A stretch of 64,000 nt of DNA from Enterobacter wuhouensis (GTDB lineage Bacteria; Pseudomonadota; Gammaproteobacteria; Enterobacterales; Enterobacteriaceae). The translations under genes were made by a program, and so were the position numbers. Below are positions 46,738 through 55,492 of this stretch, piece by piece (position 1 is the stretch's first letter; each line of letters begins with the position of its first letter). The stretch lies in the NCBI RefSeq assembly GCF_004331265.1, contig NZ_SJOO01000001.1:248001-312000 (forward strand), written 5' to 3'. The notes beneath the pieces were generated by a model, which was given only the letters and a program-made list of their open reading frames with translations, was not told where the DNA came from and searched no databases.

Positions 46738-47091
46738 TTAAAAAGTTAATACTTTATCTGCGGTCAGCGTCCATTCGGCCAGCTCAACGAGGGTGCCAAT
46801 TTCCACTCCGTCAATCAGCGGCAGCGCGGTGATGCCGCGTCCGTCAGTGCAGGTCTTGCACAGCTTCACGGGAACATGCTGCGCGGTCAGGATCTCCAGC
46901 ATCTGCTGAATATTGTAACCCTCTACGGGTTTTTGCCCCTTTAATCCTGCCGTGACGGCGTCCGACATTAAAAAGAGGCGTAGATCGAGCTCAACGTCCT
47001 TATCGCGCAGCGCGATGGCCAGACGCAGGCTGTTAAAAAGGGATTCGCTGCCGTATGCCGCACCGTTGGCGACGATCACAATCTTTTGCAT
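46738..47091 (-). CDS. ychN: DsrE/YchN family protein
   Basis: 117 residues, equal in length to E. coli YchN, with the DsrE-like alpha/beta fold (MQKIVIVANGAAYGSESLFNSLRLAIAL, GLKGQKPVEGYNIQQML). The cysteine pair in VKLCKTCTDGRGI corresponds to the conserved Cys of sulfur-relay DsrE proteins. The E. coli protein is a hexamer of unknown function. It is divergent from nasR. Confidence 0.93.
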   Translation of the reverse strand: MQKIVIVANGAAYGSESLFNSLRLAIALRDKDVELDLRLFLMSDAVTAGLKGQKPVEGYNIQQMLEILTAQHVPVKLCKTCTDGRGITALPLIDGVEIGTLVELAEWTLTADKVLTF

Positions 47092-47162
47092 GTTGACTCC
47101 TGTTCTTTAAAAGGCACGAATATTGCTTTCTCTTCTGAGCATATCGATTCAGGAGAGTAAGC

Positions 47163-48329
47163 ATGACACGAATAGCTGACGATTGGCTCCTGCGCGCAGG
47201 CGTGCTTCGCCGGGAACAGCTCCGCAGGCTGGCGCAGCTGGGCGTGCTGGTGAGCGGCATCAGCCGGCTGGTGCACATGCTCCAGTGCGAGCGCGGGGCG
47301 TCTAACGTCTGGCTCTGCTCACAGGGTAAGCTTTACGCCCTCGAATGCAAAGCCAGTCGGGCTCTGGTAGATGAAAATCTCGCGGCGCTGTACGCCATTC
47401 TGAACACCCAGGTTCCGATGCCGGGCAGTATCGTCTGCGAACGTATCGCCAGCGCGCTGCTTTGCCTTGAGACGCTTGCCGTCCTGCGTGACGGGGTCAA
47501 TGCGCAAAGCGTGACTGCACCGCAGGCGATGGAGCATTACTGCCGCATGCTTCGCCACCTGCTCGGTATTGTGCCACAGCTCAATGACAGCATTGACGAT
47601 CCGCACATTGCCGGACGCTTCGTCGCGCTTTACAGTCTGATGCAGGGGAAGGAGCTGGCAGGACAAGAGCGGGCGCTGGGGGCCATCGGCTTTACGCAGG
47701 AATTTTTCAACGATGAAACCCGCCAGCGCCTGGTCGATCGTATCGACGGGCAGCAGGCCTGCTTTGAGATTTTTTTATCCCACAGCGATGCAGAGATTCA
47801 GAACGCTTTTTACCTGAACTGCCAGCCCGATCGTGAAATCGAACGGCTCAGGCGCGTGGCCTGCACCCGCCAGCCAGCTGCGGACAACGGCGATACCGCC
47901 CTGAACTGGTTTGCCCTGCAAACCGCCCGTCTTGAGCATCTGCGCACGCTGGAAGAGAACGTCATTGCCGATCTGATGCTTGAGGTGGATAAGCGCCTCC
48001 ATTGTGACGATGGGCGCACCGCCGCGGCGGAGATGGTTGACGATCCCCTGGCGCATTTCCCGGATAAACCCTTGCTGCCGCTGGTTCGCCAGCAGGCGCG
48101 TGAGATTGACCAGCTTTCACGCCAGCTGGCGTCGCTGCGCGACACGCTGGAAGAGCGCAAGATCATCGACAAGGCCAAAAGCGTGCTGATGACGCATCAG
48201 AATATGAGTGAGGAACAGGCGTGGACGGCGCTGCGAAAGATGGCGATGGACAAAAATCAGCGCATGGTGGATATCGCCCGCGCGCTGCTCACCGTAAAGC
48301 GCTTATGGCAGATAACACCAAAGGAGTAA
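47163..48329 (+). CDS. nasR: Nitrate- and nitrite-responsive antiterminator NasR
   Basis: 388 residues. The N-terminal NIT domain (about 20-290) is an all-helical nitrate/nitrite sensor related to that of bacterial receptors. The C-terminal ANTAR domain (about 325-385: RDTLEERKIIDKAKSVLMTHQNMSEEQAWTALRKMAMDKNQRMVDIARALL) binds RNA hairpins. In Klebsiella oxytoca NasR binds the nasF leader when nitrate is present and stops premature termination. The matching leader lies directly downstream here, at 48462-48538. It is transcribed in the same direction as the nas genes from its own promoter. Confidence 0.95.
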   Translation: MTRIADDWLLRAGVLRREQLRRLAQLGVLVSGISRLVHMLQCERGASNVWLCSQGKLYALECKASRALVDENLAALYAILNTQVPMPGSIVCERIASALLCLETLAVLRDGVNAQSVTAPQAMEHYCRMLRHLLGIVPQLNDSIDDPHIAGRFVALYSLMQGKELAGQERALGAIGFTQEFFNDETRQRLVDRIDGQQACFEIFLSHSDAEIQNAFYLNCQPDREIERLRRVACTRQPAADNGDTALNWFALQTARLEHLRTLEENVIADLMLEVDKRLHCDDGRTAAAEMVDDPLAHFPDKPLLPLVRQQAREIDQLSRQLASLRDTLEERKIIDKAKSVLMTHQNMSEEQAWTALRKMAMDKNQRMVDIARALLTVKRLWQITPKE

Positions 48330-48421
48330 TTGCACAATCAGCGGGCATTTTCTGCCTGATTGAGGTGCGTAAAGACGACTAGCCCCGCCTGCAAACGTCA
48401 CAAATACAAGGAATTGAAAGC

Positions 48422-48437
48422 TGGCATCCCCCTTGCA
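48422..48437 (+). promoter_or_regulatory. Sigma-54 promoter of the nasF operon
   Basis: TGGCATCCCCCTTGCA has the invariant GG (48423-48424) and GC (48435-48436) ten bases apart, matching the TGGCAC-N5-TTGCW consensus. Transcription should start near 48448, giving a leader of about 110 bases. It fits Ntr control as known for Klebsiella nasF; no NtrC site was resolved by eye. Confidence 0.85.
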
Positions 48438-48461
48438 TTAAGAGATTAACCATTTTCGACA

Positions 48462-48504
48462 ATGCGCCAACGGCGGTGCATGTGTCTTCGGGATAAAGGC
48501 GTCC
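48462..48504 (+). promoter_or_regulatory. NasR-responsive two-hairpin ANTAR element in the nasF leader
   Basis: Hairpin 1: ATGCGCC (48462-48468), hexaloop AACGGC, GGTGCAT (48475-48481). Hairpin 2: GGAT (48491-48494), hexaloop AAAGGC (48495-48500), GTCC (48501-48504). Both six-base loops have A at position 1 and G at position 4, the conserved bases of ANTAR target RNAs. The 3' half of hairpin 2 is also the 5' arm of the terminator, so NasR binding would prevent the terminator from forming. Confidence 0.8.
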
Positions 48505-48538
48505 AGCGGTGCTTCGGCATCGTCGGGCGCTTTTTTTT
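48499..48538 (+). terminator. Leader terminator (attenuator) of the nasF operon
   Basis: A 14-position stem with one mismatch (48499-48512 with 48517-48530), UUCG loop and eight T. It lies before nasF, not after a gene, and shares bases 48499-48504 with ANTAR hairpin 2, so the two structures are mutually exclusive. Confidence 0.9.
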
Positions 48539-48559
48539 GTCTTTTTTTCAGGAGCGGTT

Positions 48560-49807
48560 ATGGCGGAGTGGTCGAGAAGACGGTTTTTGCAGGCCAGCAT
48601 GCTGGCCGGTGGCGCCATGCTGTTACCGGGCGCCATGCAGGCGGCCTGGGCGGCAGGATCGGATAAACCCGAGCAGGAGACGGTGCGCGTTGGGTTCATC
48701 CCGCTGACCGACTGCGCGCCGGTGGTTATCGCGGCGCTGAAGGGCTTTGATAAAAAATACGGCATCACGATTATGCCTACCAAAGAGGCGAGCTGGGCGG
48801 CGGTGCGCGATAAGCTGGTGGCCGGTGAGCTGGACGCCGCGCATATCCTCTACGGCCTGCTGTACGGGCTGGAGCTGGGCATCGCGGGCAAGCCGCAGCG
48901 GATGGCGAACCTGATGACCCTCAACCAGAACGGCCAGGCCATAACGCTCTCCAGCGATCTGGCGGAGAAGGGCGTGCGCGATCTCGACGGCCTGAAGACG
49001 CTGATCGGAGGGCAGGCGCCGGGCACCTACACCTTTGCGCATACCTTTCCAACCGGGACGCACGCCATGTGTCTTTACTACTGGCTGGCCAGCGCCGGGA
49101 TCGATCCGTTCGACGACGTCCGTACCGTGGTCGTGCCACCGCCTCAGATGGTCATGAACATGCGCATCGGCAATATGGTCGGCTTTTGCGTCGGCGAGCC
49201 GTGGAACGAGCGCGCCATTAACGACCGCATCGGCTTTACCGCCGCCACCTCGCAGTCCATCTGGGCCGACCATCCGGAGAAAATTCTCGGCACGCGCCGC
49301 GACTGGGTAGAGAAAAACCCGCACACCGCGCGGGCGCTGGTGAGCGCGGTGATGGAGGCGGCGCGCTGGATCGATGCCTCCCCGGAAAACAAGCGCGAGA
49401 CCGCGCGGATCCTCTCCCGCCGCGCCTGGCTCAACTGCAAAGAGCAGTACCTCACCGGGCGCATGCTGGGCGAATACGACAACGGCATTGGCAGGCGCTG
49501 GCAGGATGCCCATCCGATCCGCTTCTTCAATGACGGTGCCGTGAGCTACCCGTATCAGTCCGACGGCATGTGGTTCCTGACCCAGTTCCGCCGCTGGGGC
49601 TTGCTCAAAGCGGCGCCGGACTATGCCGCCATCGCGCAGCGAATTAACCAGACCGCGGTATGGCAGGATGCCGCGGCGGCGGTAGGCGGGATTTCGGCCC
49701 CGTCATCACCGTATCGCAGCAGCACATTGATGGACGGCACCGTCTGGAACGGCACCGATCCGGAAGGCTACGCCAACCGATTCACCATTCACCGTAAAGG
49801 GGCCTGA
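48560..49807 (+). CDS. nasF: Nitrate ABC transporter, periplasmic binding protein
   Basis: NrtA/NasF-type nitrate-binding protein, 415 residues from ATG 48560 (AGGAG five bases upstream). The open frame starting at 48509 begins inside the leader terminator and is not used. A twin-arginine signal, SRRRFLQA (5-12), then a hydrophobic stretch ending in QAAWAA indicates Tat export. The mature part has the NMT1/CmpA fold: VRVGFIPLTDCAPVVIAALKGFDKKYGI, GTYTFAHTFPTGTHAMCLYYWLASAGIDP, FCVGEPWNERAI. First gene of nasFED-CB-A. Confidence 0.95.
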   Translation: MAEWSRRRFLQASMLAGGAMLLPGAMQAAWAAGSDKPEQETVRVGFIPLTDCAPVVIAALKGFDKKYGITIMPTKEASWAAVRDKLVAGELDAAHILYGLLYGLELGIAGKPQRMANLMTLNQNGQAITLSSDLAEKGVRDLDGLKTLIGGQAPGTYTFAHTFPTGTHAMCLYYWLASAGIDPFDDVRTVVVPPPQMVMNMRIGNMVGFCVGEPWNERAINDRIGFTAATSQSIWADHPEKILGTRRDWVEKNPHTARALVSAVMEAARWIDASPENKRETARILSRRAWLNCKEQYLTGRMLGEYDNGIGRRWQDAHPIRFFNDGAVSYPYQSDGMWFLTQFRRWGLLKAAPDYAAIAQRINQTAVWQDAAAAVGGISAPSSPYRSSTLMDGTVWNGTDPEGYANRFTIHRKGA

Positions 49808-49809
49808 TT

Positions 49810-50691
49810 ATGCAGCATCTGCAAAGTACGAAATCCAGACAAGAGACGCCGGTGAGTGGGGAAGTGATTACCCTGCCTCCCGTGCAGGTGCGACGTCGCG
49901 CCCCGGCGCTTGCGCGGCGCATGAACGACCTTTTACAGCGTATGATTCCGGCGCTGCTTGGGCTCGGGCTGCTGATCCTGCTCTGGGAGCTGGCGGCGAT
50001 GAATAGCAAAGGCTTCCCGACGCCGCTCAGTACCCTGGATTCCGCCATTACCCTGTTCGCCGATCCATTTTATCGCGACGGGCCAAACGACATGGGCATC
50101 GGCTGGAACGTGCTTGCCTCGCTGCAGCGCGTGGCGGTGGGCTTTGGCCTGGCCGCCGTGGCCGGTATTCCGCTCGGTTTTCTCATCGGCCGCTTCACCT
50201 TTTTCTCGCGCATGTTCAATCCGCTGATTGCGCTGCTGCGCCCGGTCAGCCCGCTGGCCTGGCTGCCAATCGGCCTGCTGCTGTTCCAGAAAGCGGAACC
50301 CGCGTCCAGCTGGACCATTTTCATCTGCTCAATCTGGCCGATGGTGATCAACACGGCTGAAGGCGTGCGCCGCATTCCGCAGGACTACCTCAACGTCGCC
50401 CGCGTGCTGCAGCTTTCCGAGTGGACCATCCTGCGCCGCATCCTCTTCCCGGCGGTGCTGCCTGCGGTGCTGACCGGGGTGCGTCTCTCCATCGGCATCG
50501 CCTGGCTGGTGATTGTCGCCGCTGAAATGCTGACCGGCGGGCTGGGCATCGGCTTCTGGATCTGGAACGAGTGGAACAACCTCAACGTTGAAAACATTCT
50601 CATCGCCATCGTCATCATCGGCGTGGTCGGGCTACTGCTGGAGCAGGGGCTGATGCTCATCGCCCGCCGCTTTAGCTGGCAGGAAAAATAA
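49810..50691 (+). CDS. nasE: Nitrate ABC transporter, permease
   Basis: BPD-type inner-membrane permease, 293 residues, starting two bases after nasF. A cytoplasmic N-terminal stretch of about 45 residues is followed by six membrane segments. The EAA loop that contacts the ATPase is EGVRRIPQDYLNVARVLQLSEWTILRRILFPAVLPAVLTGVRLSIG. With NasF and NasD it imports nitrate and probably nitrite. Confidence 0.95.
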   Translation: MQHLQSTKSRQETPVSGEVITLPPVQVRRRAPALARRMNDLLQRMIPALLGLGLLILLWELAAMNSKGFPTPLSTLDSAITLFADPFYRDGPNDMGIGWNVLASLQRVAVGFGLAAVAGIPLGFLIGRFTFFSRMFNPLIALLRPVSPLAWLPIGLLLFQKAEPASSWTIFICSIWPMVINTAEGVRRIPQDYLNVARVLQLSEWTILRRILFPAVLPAVLTGVRLSIGIAWLVIVAAEMLTGGLGIGFWIWNEWNNLNVENILIAIVIIGVVGLLLEQGLMLIARRFSWQEK

Positions 50692-50700
50692 GGAGCGAAC

Positions 50701-51489
50701 ATGAAACCATTAATTCAGGTCCAGGCCGTGAGCCAGCGTTTTTCCACCGCCAGCGGCGAGTTTCTGGCGCTGCAAAACGTCTCTTTTGATATCCACGAAG
50801 GGGAAACCGTGAGCCTGATTGGCCACTCCGGCTGCGGCAAATCGACGCTGCTGAACCTGATCGCCGGTATTACGCTGCCGACGGAGGGCGGGCTGATTTG
50901 CGACAACCGCGAAATCGCCGGGCCGGGGCCGGAGCGTGCGGTGGTGTTCCAGAACCACTCCCTGCTGCCGTGGTTGACCTGCTTCGACAACGTGGCGCTG
51001 GCGGTGGATCAGGTGTTCCGCAAGACCATGAGCAGGGCCGAGCGCAAGGCGTGGATTGAGCACAACCTCGACCGCGTGCAGATGGGGCATGCCCTGCACA
51101 AGCGTCCGGGGGAGATCTCCGGCGGCATGAAGCAGCGCGTCGGGATTGCCCGCGCGCTGGCGATGAAGCCGAAGGTATTGCTCATGGACGAACCGTTCGG
51201 CGCCCTGGATGCGCTCACGCGAGCGCACCTGCAGGACTCGGTAATGCAAATTCAGCAGGCGCTGAACACGACGATTGTGCTTATCACCCACGACGTGGAC
51301 GAGGCGGTGCTGCTTTCTGACCGCGTGCTGATGATGACCAACGGCCCGGCGGCCACGGTAGGCGAGATCCTGCATGTTGACCTGCCGCAGCCGCGCAGCC
51401 GGGTGCAGCTGGCGGACGACAGCCGCTACCACGCGATGCGCCAGCAGATCCTCCATTTCCTTTATGAAAAACAGCCCAAAGCGGCGTAA
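50701..51489 (+). CDS. nasD: Nitrate ABC transporter, ATP-binding protein
   Basis: 262 residues. Walker A GHSGCGKST at 41-49, signature ISGGMKQRVGIARAL, Walker B VLLMDEPFGALD and the switch His in LITHDVDEA. The NrtD/SsuB type lacks the extra substrate-binding domain seen in cyanobacterial NrtC. The ribosome site AAGGAG precedes it. The reading frame is followed 13 bases later by the nasCB fusion. Confidence 0.95.
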   Translation: MKPLIQVQAVSQRFSTASGEFLALQNVSFDIHEGETVSLIGHSGCGKSTLLNLIAGITLPTEGGLICDNREIAGPGPERAVVFQNHSLLPWLTCFDNVALAVDQVFRKTMSRAERKAWIEHNLDRVQMGHALHKRPGEISGGMKQRVGIARALAMKPKVLLMDEPFGALDALTRAHLQDSVMQIQQALNTTIVLITHDVDEAVLLSDRVLMMTNGPAATVGEILHVDLPQPRSRVQLADDSRYHAMRQQILHFLYEKQPKAA

Positions 51490-51502
51490 TGAGGGCACCC
51501 CG

Positions 51503-54500
51503 ATGCGACTGGTCATTATCGGTAATGGGATGGCAGCAACGCGGCTGATAGCCTCGCTCACCGGGCGTGCTCCCGGTCGCTTTGCAATCACCGTAATCGG
51601 CGACGAACCTGAACACGCCTATAACCGCATCCAGCTCTCGCCGGTGCTGGGTGGCGAAAAGCGGGCGGAGAATATTTATCTGCACGATGAAGGCTGGTAC
51701 CAGGCTCAGGGCGTGACGGTGCTTCGCGGCGAGAAAGCGATCGCTGTCGACGTGAATAAGCGCGAAGTGGATACCACCGTTCGCACGCTGGGCTGGGATG
51801 CGCTGGTATTCGCCACCGGGTCAACGCCGTTTGTGCCGCCGATCCCCGGCGTCGATGCGCCCCATGTGTTCACGTTCCGTACCCTGAAGGATACCCGCGC
51901 CATCCAGAGGAACGCCGGTCCGGCGGTGGTGCTGGGAGGCGGGGTGCTTGGCGTGGAGGCGGCAGCGGCGCTTGCACGGTCGGGTGACAACGTCACGCTC
52001 GTTCATCGCGGCTCCTGGCTGATGGAACAGCAGCTGGATCGGCAGGCGGGCGTACTGCTGGAGGAGGCCCTGGCGGAGCGTGGCGTTCGCTGTGAGCTTG
52101 CATCCGGCATCAATACGATTACCGACGCGTCCGTAACGTTGCTCAGCGGACGCAGCGTCCCGGCCACGCGCGTGGTGCTGGCGACCGGCGTGCAGCCTAA
52201 CGTCACGCTGGCAAAAGCCAGCGGCATACGCTGCGCGCGCGGTATCGTGGTGGATCACCAGATGCAGGCCTCCGCACCGAACGTCTACGCCATCGGCGAG
52301 TGCTGCGAAATTGACGGCCAGACGTTTGGCCTGATAGCCCCCTGTCTGGCGCAGGCGGAGATCCTCGCCGCGCGGCTGGCCGGGGACGTCACCGCGCCCT
52401 TTGCCCTGACCGACAGCGGCGTGCGTCTCAAGGTAACAGGCATTGAGCTGTTCAGCCTCGGGCGTGCGGCAGAGCAGGAGGGCGACGTGGTCTGGAGCTC
52501 ATGGGACCCGCTCACCCGTCACTACCGGCGCTTGCTGATCCATCGGGGGGCGCTGGCAGGCGTGCTGCTGATGGGCGACTGCCGCAGCGCGGCAACATTC
52601 ACCGATTTACTGGCAACGGCTGCTCCCGCGCATGCGGACTGGCTGTTCGATCGCTTCACGACGACGCAACCGCAGGTTGCAGGACAGAACGCTATGACAA
52701 AACCTACGCTGGCGGTGGTTGGACACGGTATGGTCGGCCATCATTTTCTCGAAGAGTGCGTGAACCGCAATTTACACAGGCAGTACCAGATTGTCGTCTT
52801 TGGCGAAGAGCGTTACGCCGCCTACGATCGCGTGCATCTGTCAGAGTATTTTGGCGGGCGCAGTGCGGCATCGCTCTCGCTGGTGGCGGGGGATTTCTTT
52901 GCCGACAACGGCATTGAGCTGCGCCTGTCGCAGCAGGTGGTCGCCATAGATCGGGACGCGCGCGTCGTGCGTACCGCCAGCGGGCACGAAACCCACTGGG
53001 ATAAACTGGTGCTGGCGACAGGATCGTTTCCGTTTGTTCCCCCGGTGCCGGGCAACGACCTGCCCGGCTGCTTTGTCTACCGTACGCTCGACGATCTGGA
53101 CCGCATTGCCGCCCATGCCGAGTGTGCCCGTCGCGGGGTGGTGATTGGTGGGGGACTGCTGGGGCTGGAAGCAGCAAACGCCCTGAAGCAGCTGGGGCTA
53201 GAAACGCACGTGGTGGAATTTGCGCCCAACCTGATGGCGGTCCAGCTGGACGGCGACGGCGCGACAATGCTGCGTAAAAAAATTGAGGCGCTTGGCGTCG
53301 GCGTTCACACCAGTAAGGCCACCACGGAAATCGCTCCAGCGGATGGCGGGCTGGTTCTTAGCTTTGCCGACGGTGAACGGCTGGAAACGGACATGGTGGT
53401 CTTCTCTGCCGGGATACGCCCGCAGGATGCGCTGGCGCGCAGCAGCGGGTTAACCACCGGCGAACGCGGCGGGATCTGTATTGACGATCGCTGCCAGACC
53501 TCCGACGGGGACGTTTTTGCCATCGGCGAATGCGCGCTGTGGGAGGGCAAAATTTATGGGCTGGTCGCGCCAGGCTACCAGATGGCGCGCGTTGCCGCGG
53601 CCGCTCTCGCGGGCGAGGATAGCGCATTCGCCGGCGCGGACATGAGCACGAAGCTTAAGCTTCTCGGCGTGGACGTGGCTTCATTTGGCGACGCGCACGG
53701 CAGAGCGCCGGGGGCGTTGAGCTATCAGTGGACCCACGGTCCGCAGCAAATCTACAAAAAGATTGTGGTCAGCCCTGACGGTAAACGCCTGCTCGGCGGC
53801 GTGCTGGTGGGCGACGCCAGCGAATACGCGACGCTGGTGCAGATGATGCTTAACGGCATCAGCCTGCCAAAAGAGCCGGAAACCCTGATCTTACCCGCAT
53901 TGTCAGGCAGCGCACCAAAAGCGCTCGGCGTGGCGGCGCTGCCGGAAAGCGCGCAGATATGTTCCTGCCACAACGTCAGCAAAGGCGATATCTGTCGGGC
54001 GGTGGGCGCGGGCGCGGCGGATATCGGCGCCGTCAAGCAGTGTACGAAAGCGGCCACCGGCTGCGGGGGCTGCAGCGCGCTGGTGAAGCAGGTGATGGAG
54101 TATCAGCTTGCCGCGCAGGGCGTGGAGGTGAAAAAGGACATTTGCGAGCACTTCCCGTACTCGCGTCAGGAGATTTACCACCTGGTGCGCGTCAACCATA
54201 TCCGCACCTTCGACCAGCTTATCAGCCGCTACGGTCAGGGGCACGGGTGCGAAATCTGTAAGCCGCTGGTGGGGTCGGTGCTGGCCTCCTGCTGGAACGA
54301 GTATCTGTTGAAGCCGGCGCACCTGCCGCTGCAGGACACCAACGACCGCTATTTCGCCAATATTCAGAAGGACGGGACGTATTCCATCGTGCCGCGCATG
54401 CCCGCGGGGGAAGTGTCCGCCGACGGGCTTATCGCCATCGGCCAGATTGCGAAACGCTATCGTCTGTACAGCAAGATCACGGGCGGGCAGCGTATCGATC

Positions 54501-55492
54501 TGTTTGGAGCCACGCTCGAACAACTGCCGGAAATCTGGCAGGCGCTGGTGGCGGCGGGCTTCGAGACCGGGCACGCGTACGGTAAATCGCTCCGCACGGT
54601 GAAATCCTGCGTCGGGTCGACCTGGTGCCGCTACGGCGTTCAGGATTCCACCGGGCTGGCGGTGAAGCTGGAGCACCGCTATAAGGGGCTGCGCGCGCCG
54701 CACAAGATCAAAATGGCGGTATCCGGCTGCACCCGCGAGTGCGCTGAGGCGCAGAGTAAAGACGTGGGGGTTATCGCGACGGATAAGGGCTGGAACCTCT
54801 ACCTGTGCGGTAACGGCGGGATGAAGCCGCGTCACGCGGATCTCTTTGCCAGCGATCTGGACGATGAAGCGCTGATCCGCACCGTCGACCGTTTCCTGAT
54901 GTTCTATATCCGCACCGCGGATCGCCTGCAGCGCACCAGCACCTGGATGGACAACCTTGAAGGCGGCATTGACTATCTGCGCGAGGTGATTCTCGACGAC
55001 AGCCTGGGAATTGCCCACGAGCTGGAGCAGGAGATGGCGCGCGTGGTGGAAACCTACCGGTGCGAATGGCAAACCACGCTTAACGATCCTGACCGGCTGG
55101 CCCTGTTCCGCACGGAGGTTAACCGTCAGCCAACCGAGGGCAACAAGCGGTGGCAGGAGATGTGCGCTATCGACGAAATCCCGGAGCAGGCGGGCATCGG
55201 CGCTCGCCTGGGACGCAAGCACATTGCGCTGTTCCGCTTTGGTGAATCGGTCTATGCGCTGGACGATCTGGAGCCCGGCAGCGGTGCGAACGTGCTCTCG
55301 CGCGGGATCCTCGGCGATGCGGGCGGCGAGCCGGTGGTGATTTCGCCGCTTTACAAGCAGCGCATTCGCCTGCGCGACGGATGCCAGGTCGACAGCGGCG
55401 AGCCTGCCGTGCGCGCCTGGCCGGTGAAAATTGAAAACGGCAGGGTGTGGGTCGGCAACGATGCGCTGGTGATGCGCGCGGAGGCCTCATGA
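51503..55492 (+). CDS. nasB: NasC-NasB fusion: nitrate reductase FAD subunit joined to assimilatory nitrite reductase
   Basis: One open frame of 1329 residues from ATG 51503. Residues 1-397 are a NasC-type NADH:FAD oxidoreductase passing electrons to nitrate reductase NasA. Residues 398-1329 equal a full NasB nitrite reductase (932 residues): a second FAD/NAD module (MTKPTLAVVGHGMVG...), a BFD-like [2Fe-2S] domain (Cys820, Cys822, Cys854, Cys857), sirohaem/[4Fe-4S] ligands Cys1036-x5-Cys1042 and Cys1076-x3-Cys1080, and a C-terminal NirD-like Rieske fold without cluster ligands. In Klebsiella oxytoca nasC and nasB are described as separate genes. An internal ATG at 52694, preceded by AGGA at 52681-52684, may still give free NasB. 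It is not a pseudogene; both halves are intact. Confidence 0.9.
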   Translation: MRLVIIGNGMAATRLIASLTGRAPGRFAITVIGDEPEHAYNRIQLSPVLGGEKRAENIYLHDEGWYQAQGVTVLRGEKAIAVDVNKREVDTTVRTLGWDALVFATGSTPFVPPIPGVDAPHVFTFRTLKDTRAIQRNAGPAVVLGGGVLGVEAAAALARSGDNVTLVHRGSWLMEQQLDRQAGVLLEEALAERGVRCELASGINTITDASVTLLSGRSVPATRVVLATGVQPNVTLAKASGIRCARGIVVDHQMQASAPNVYAIGECCEIDGQTFGLIAPCLAQAEILAARLAGDVTAPFALTDSGVRLKVTGIELFSLGRAAEQEGDVVWSSWDPLTRHYRRLLIHRGALAGVLLMGDCRSAATFTDLLATAAPAHADWLFDRFTTTQPQVAGQNAMTKPTLAVVGHGMVGHHFLEECVNRNLHRQYQIVVFGEERYAAYDRVHLSEYFGGRSAASLSLVAGDFFADNGIELRLSQQVVAIDRDARVVRTASGHETHWDKLVLATGSFPFVPPVPGNDLPGCFVYRTLDDLDRIAAHAECARRGVVIGGGLLGLEAANALKQLGLETHVVEFAPNLMAVQLDGDGATMLRKKIEALGVGVHTSKATTEIAPADGGLVLSFADGERLETDMVVFSAGIRPQDALARSSGLTTGERGGICIDDRCQTSDGDVFAIGECALWEGKIYGLVAPGYQMARVAAAALAGEDSAFAGADMSTKLKLLGVDVASFGDAHGRAPGALSYQWTHGPQQIYKKIVVSPDGKRLLGGVLVGDASEYATLVQMMLNGISLPKEPETLILPALSGSAPKALGVAALPESAQICSCHNVSKGDICRAVGAGAADIGAVKQCTKAATGCGGCSALVKQVMEYQLAAQGVEVKKDICEHFPYSRQEIYHLVRVNHIRTFDQLISRYGQGHGCEICKPLVGSVLASCWNEYLLKPAHLPLQDTNDRYFANIQKDGTYSIVPRMPAGEVSADGLIAIGQIAKRYRLYSKITGGQRIDLFGATLEQLPEIWQALVAAGFETGHAYGKSLRTVKSCVGSTWCRYGVQDSTGLAVKLEHRYKGLRAPHKIKMAVSGCTRECAEAQSKDVGVIATDKGWNLYLCGNGGMKPRHADLFASDLDDEALIRTVDRFLMFYIRTADRLQRTSTWMDNLEGGIDYLREVILDDSLGIAHELEQEMARVVETYRCEWQTTLNDPDRLALFRTEVNRQPTEGNKRWQEMCAIDEIPEQAGIGARLGRKHIALFRFGESVYALDDLEPGSGANVLSRGILGDAGGEPVVISPLYKQRIRLRDGCQVDSGEPAVRAWPVKIENGRVWVGNDALVMRAEAS
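52681..52696 (+). promoter_or_regulatory. Possible internal ribosome site and start codon for free NasB
   Basis: AGGACAG lies just before ATG 52694, in frame with the fusion, at the point where the NasC part ends and NasB similarity begins. It looks like the relic or still-active start of an ancestral separate nasB. Confidence 0.5.

Noticed and set aside
51503..52693. nasC as a separate gene or pseudogene
   Set aside because: No stop codon or frameshift separates it from nasB and all FAD/NAD motifs are intact, so it is annotated as one fusion, with an internal start noted separately.
53903..55222. 439-codon open frame on the minus strand
   Set aside because: It lies wholly opposite the nasCB reading frame, whose domains and cluster cysteines are clear. 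GC-rich coding DNA commonly opens such shadows, and the translation resembles no family and has no ribosome site.
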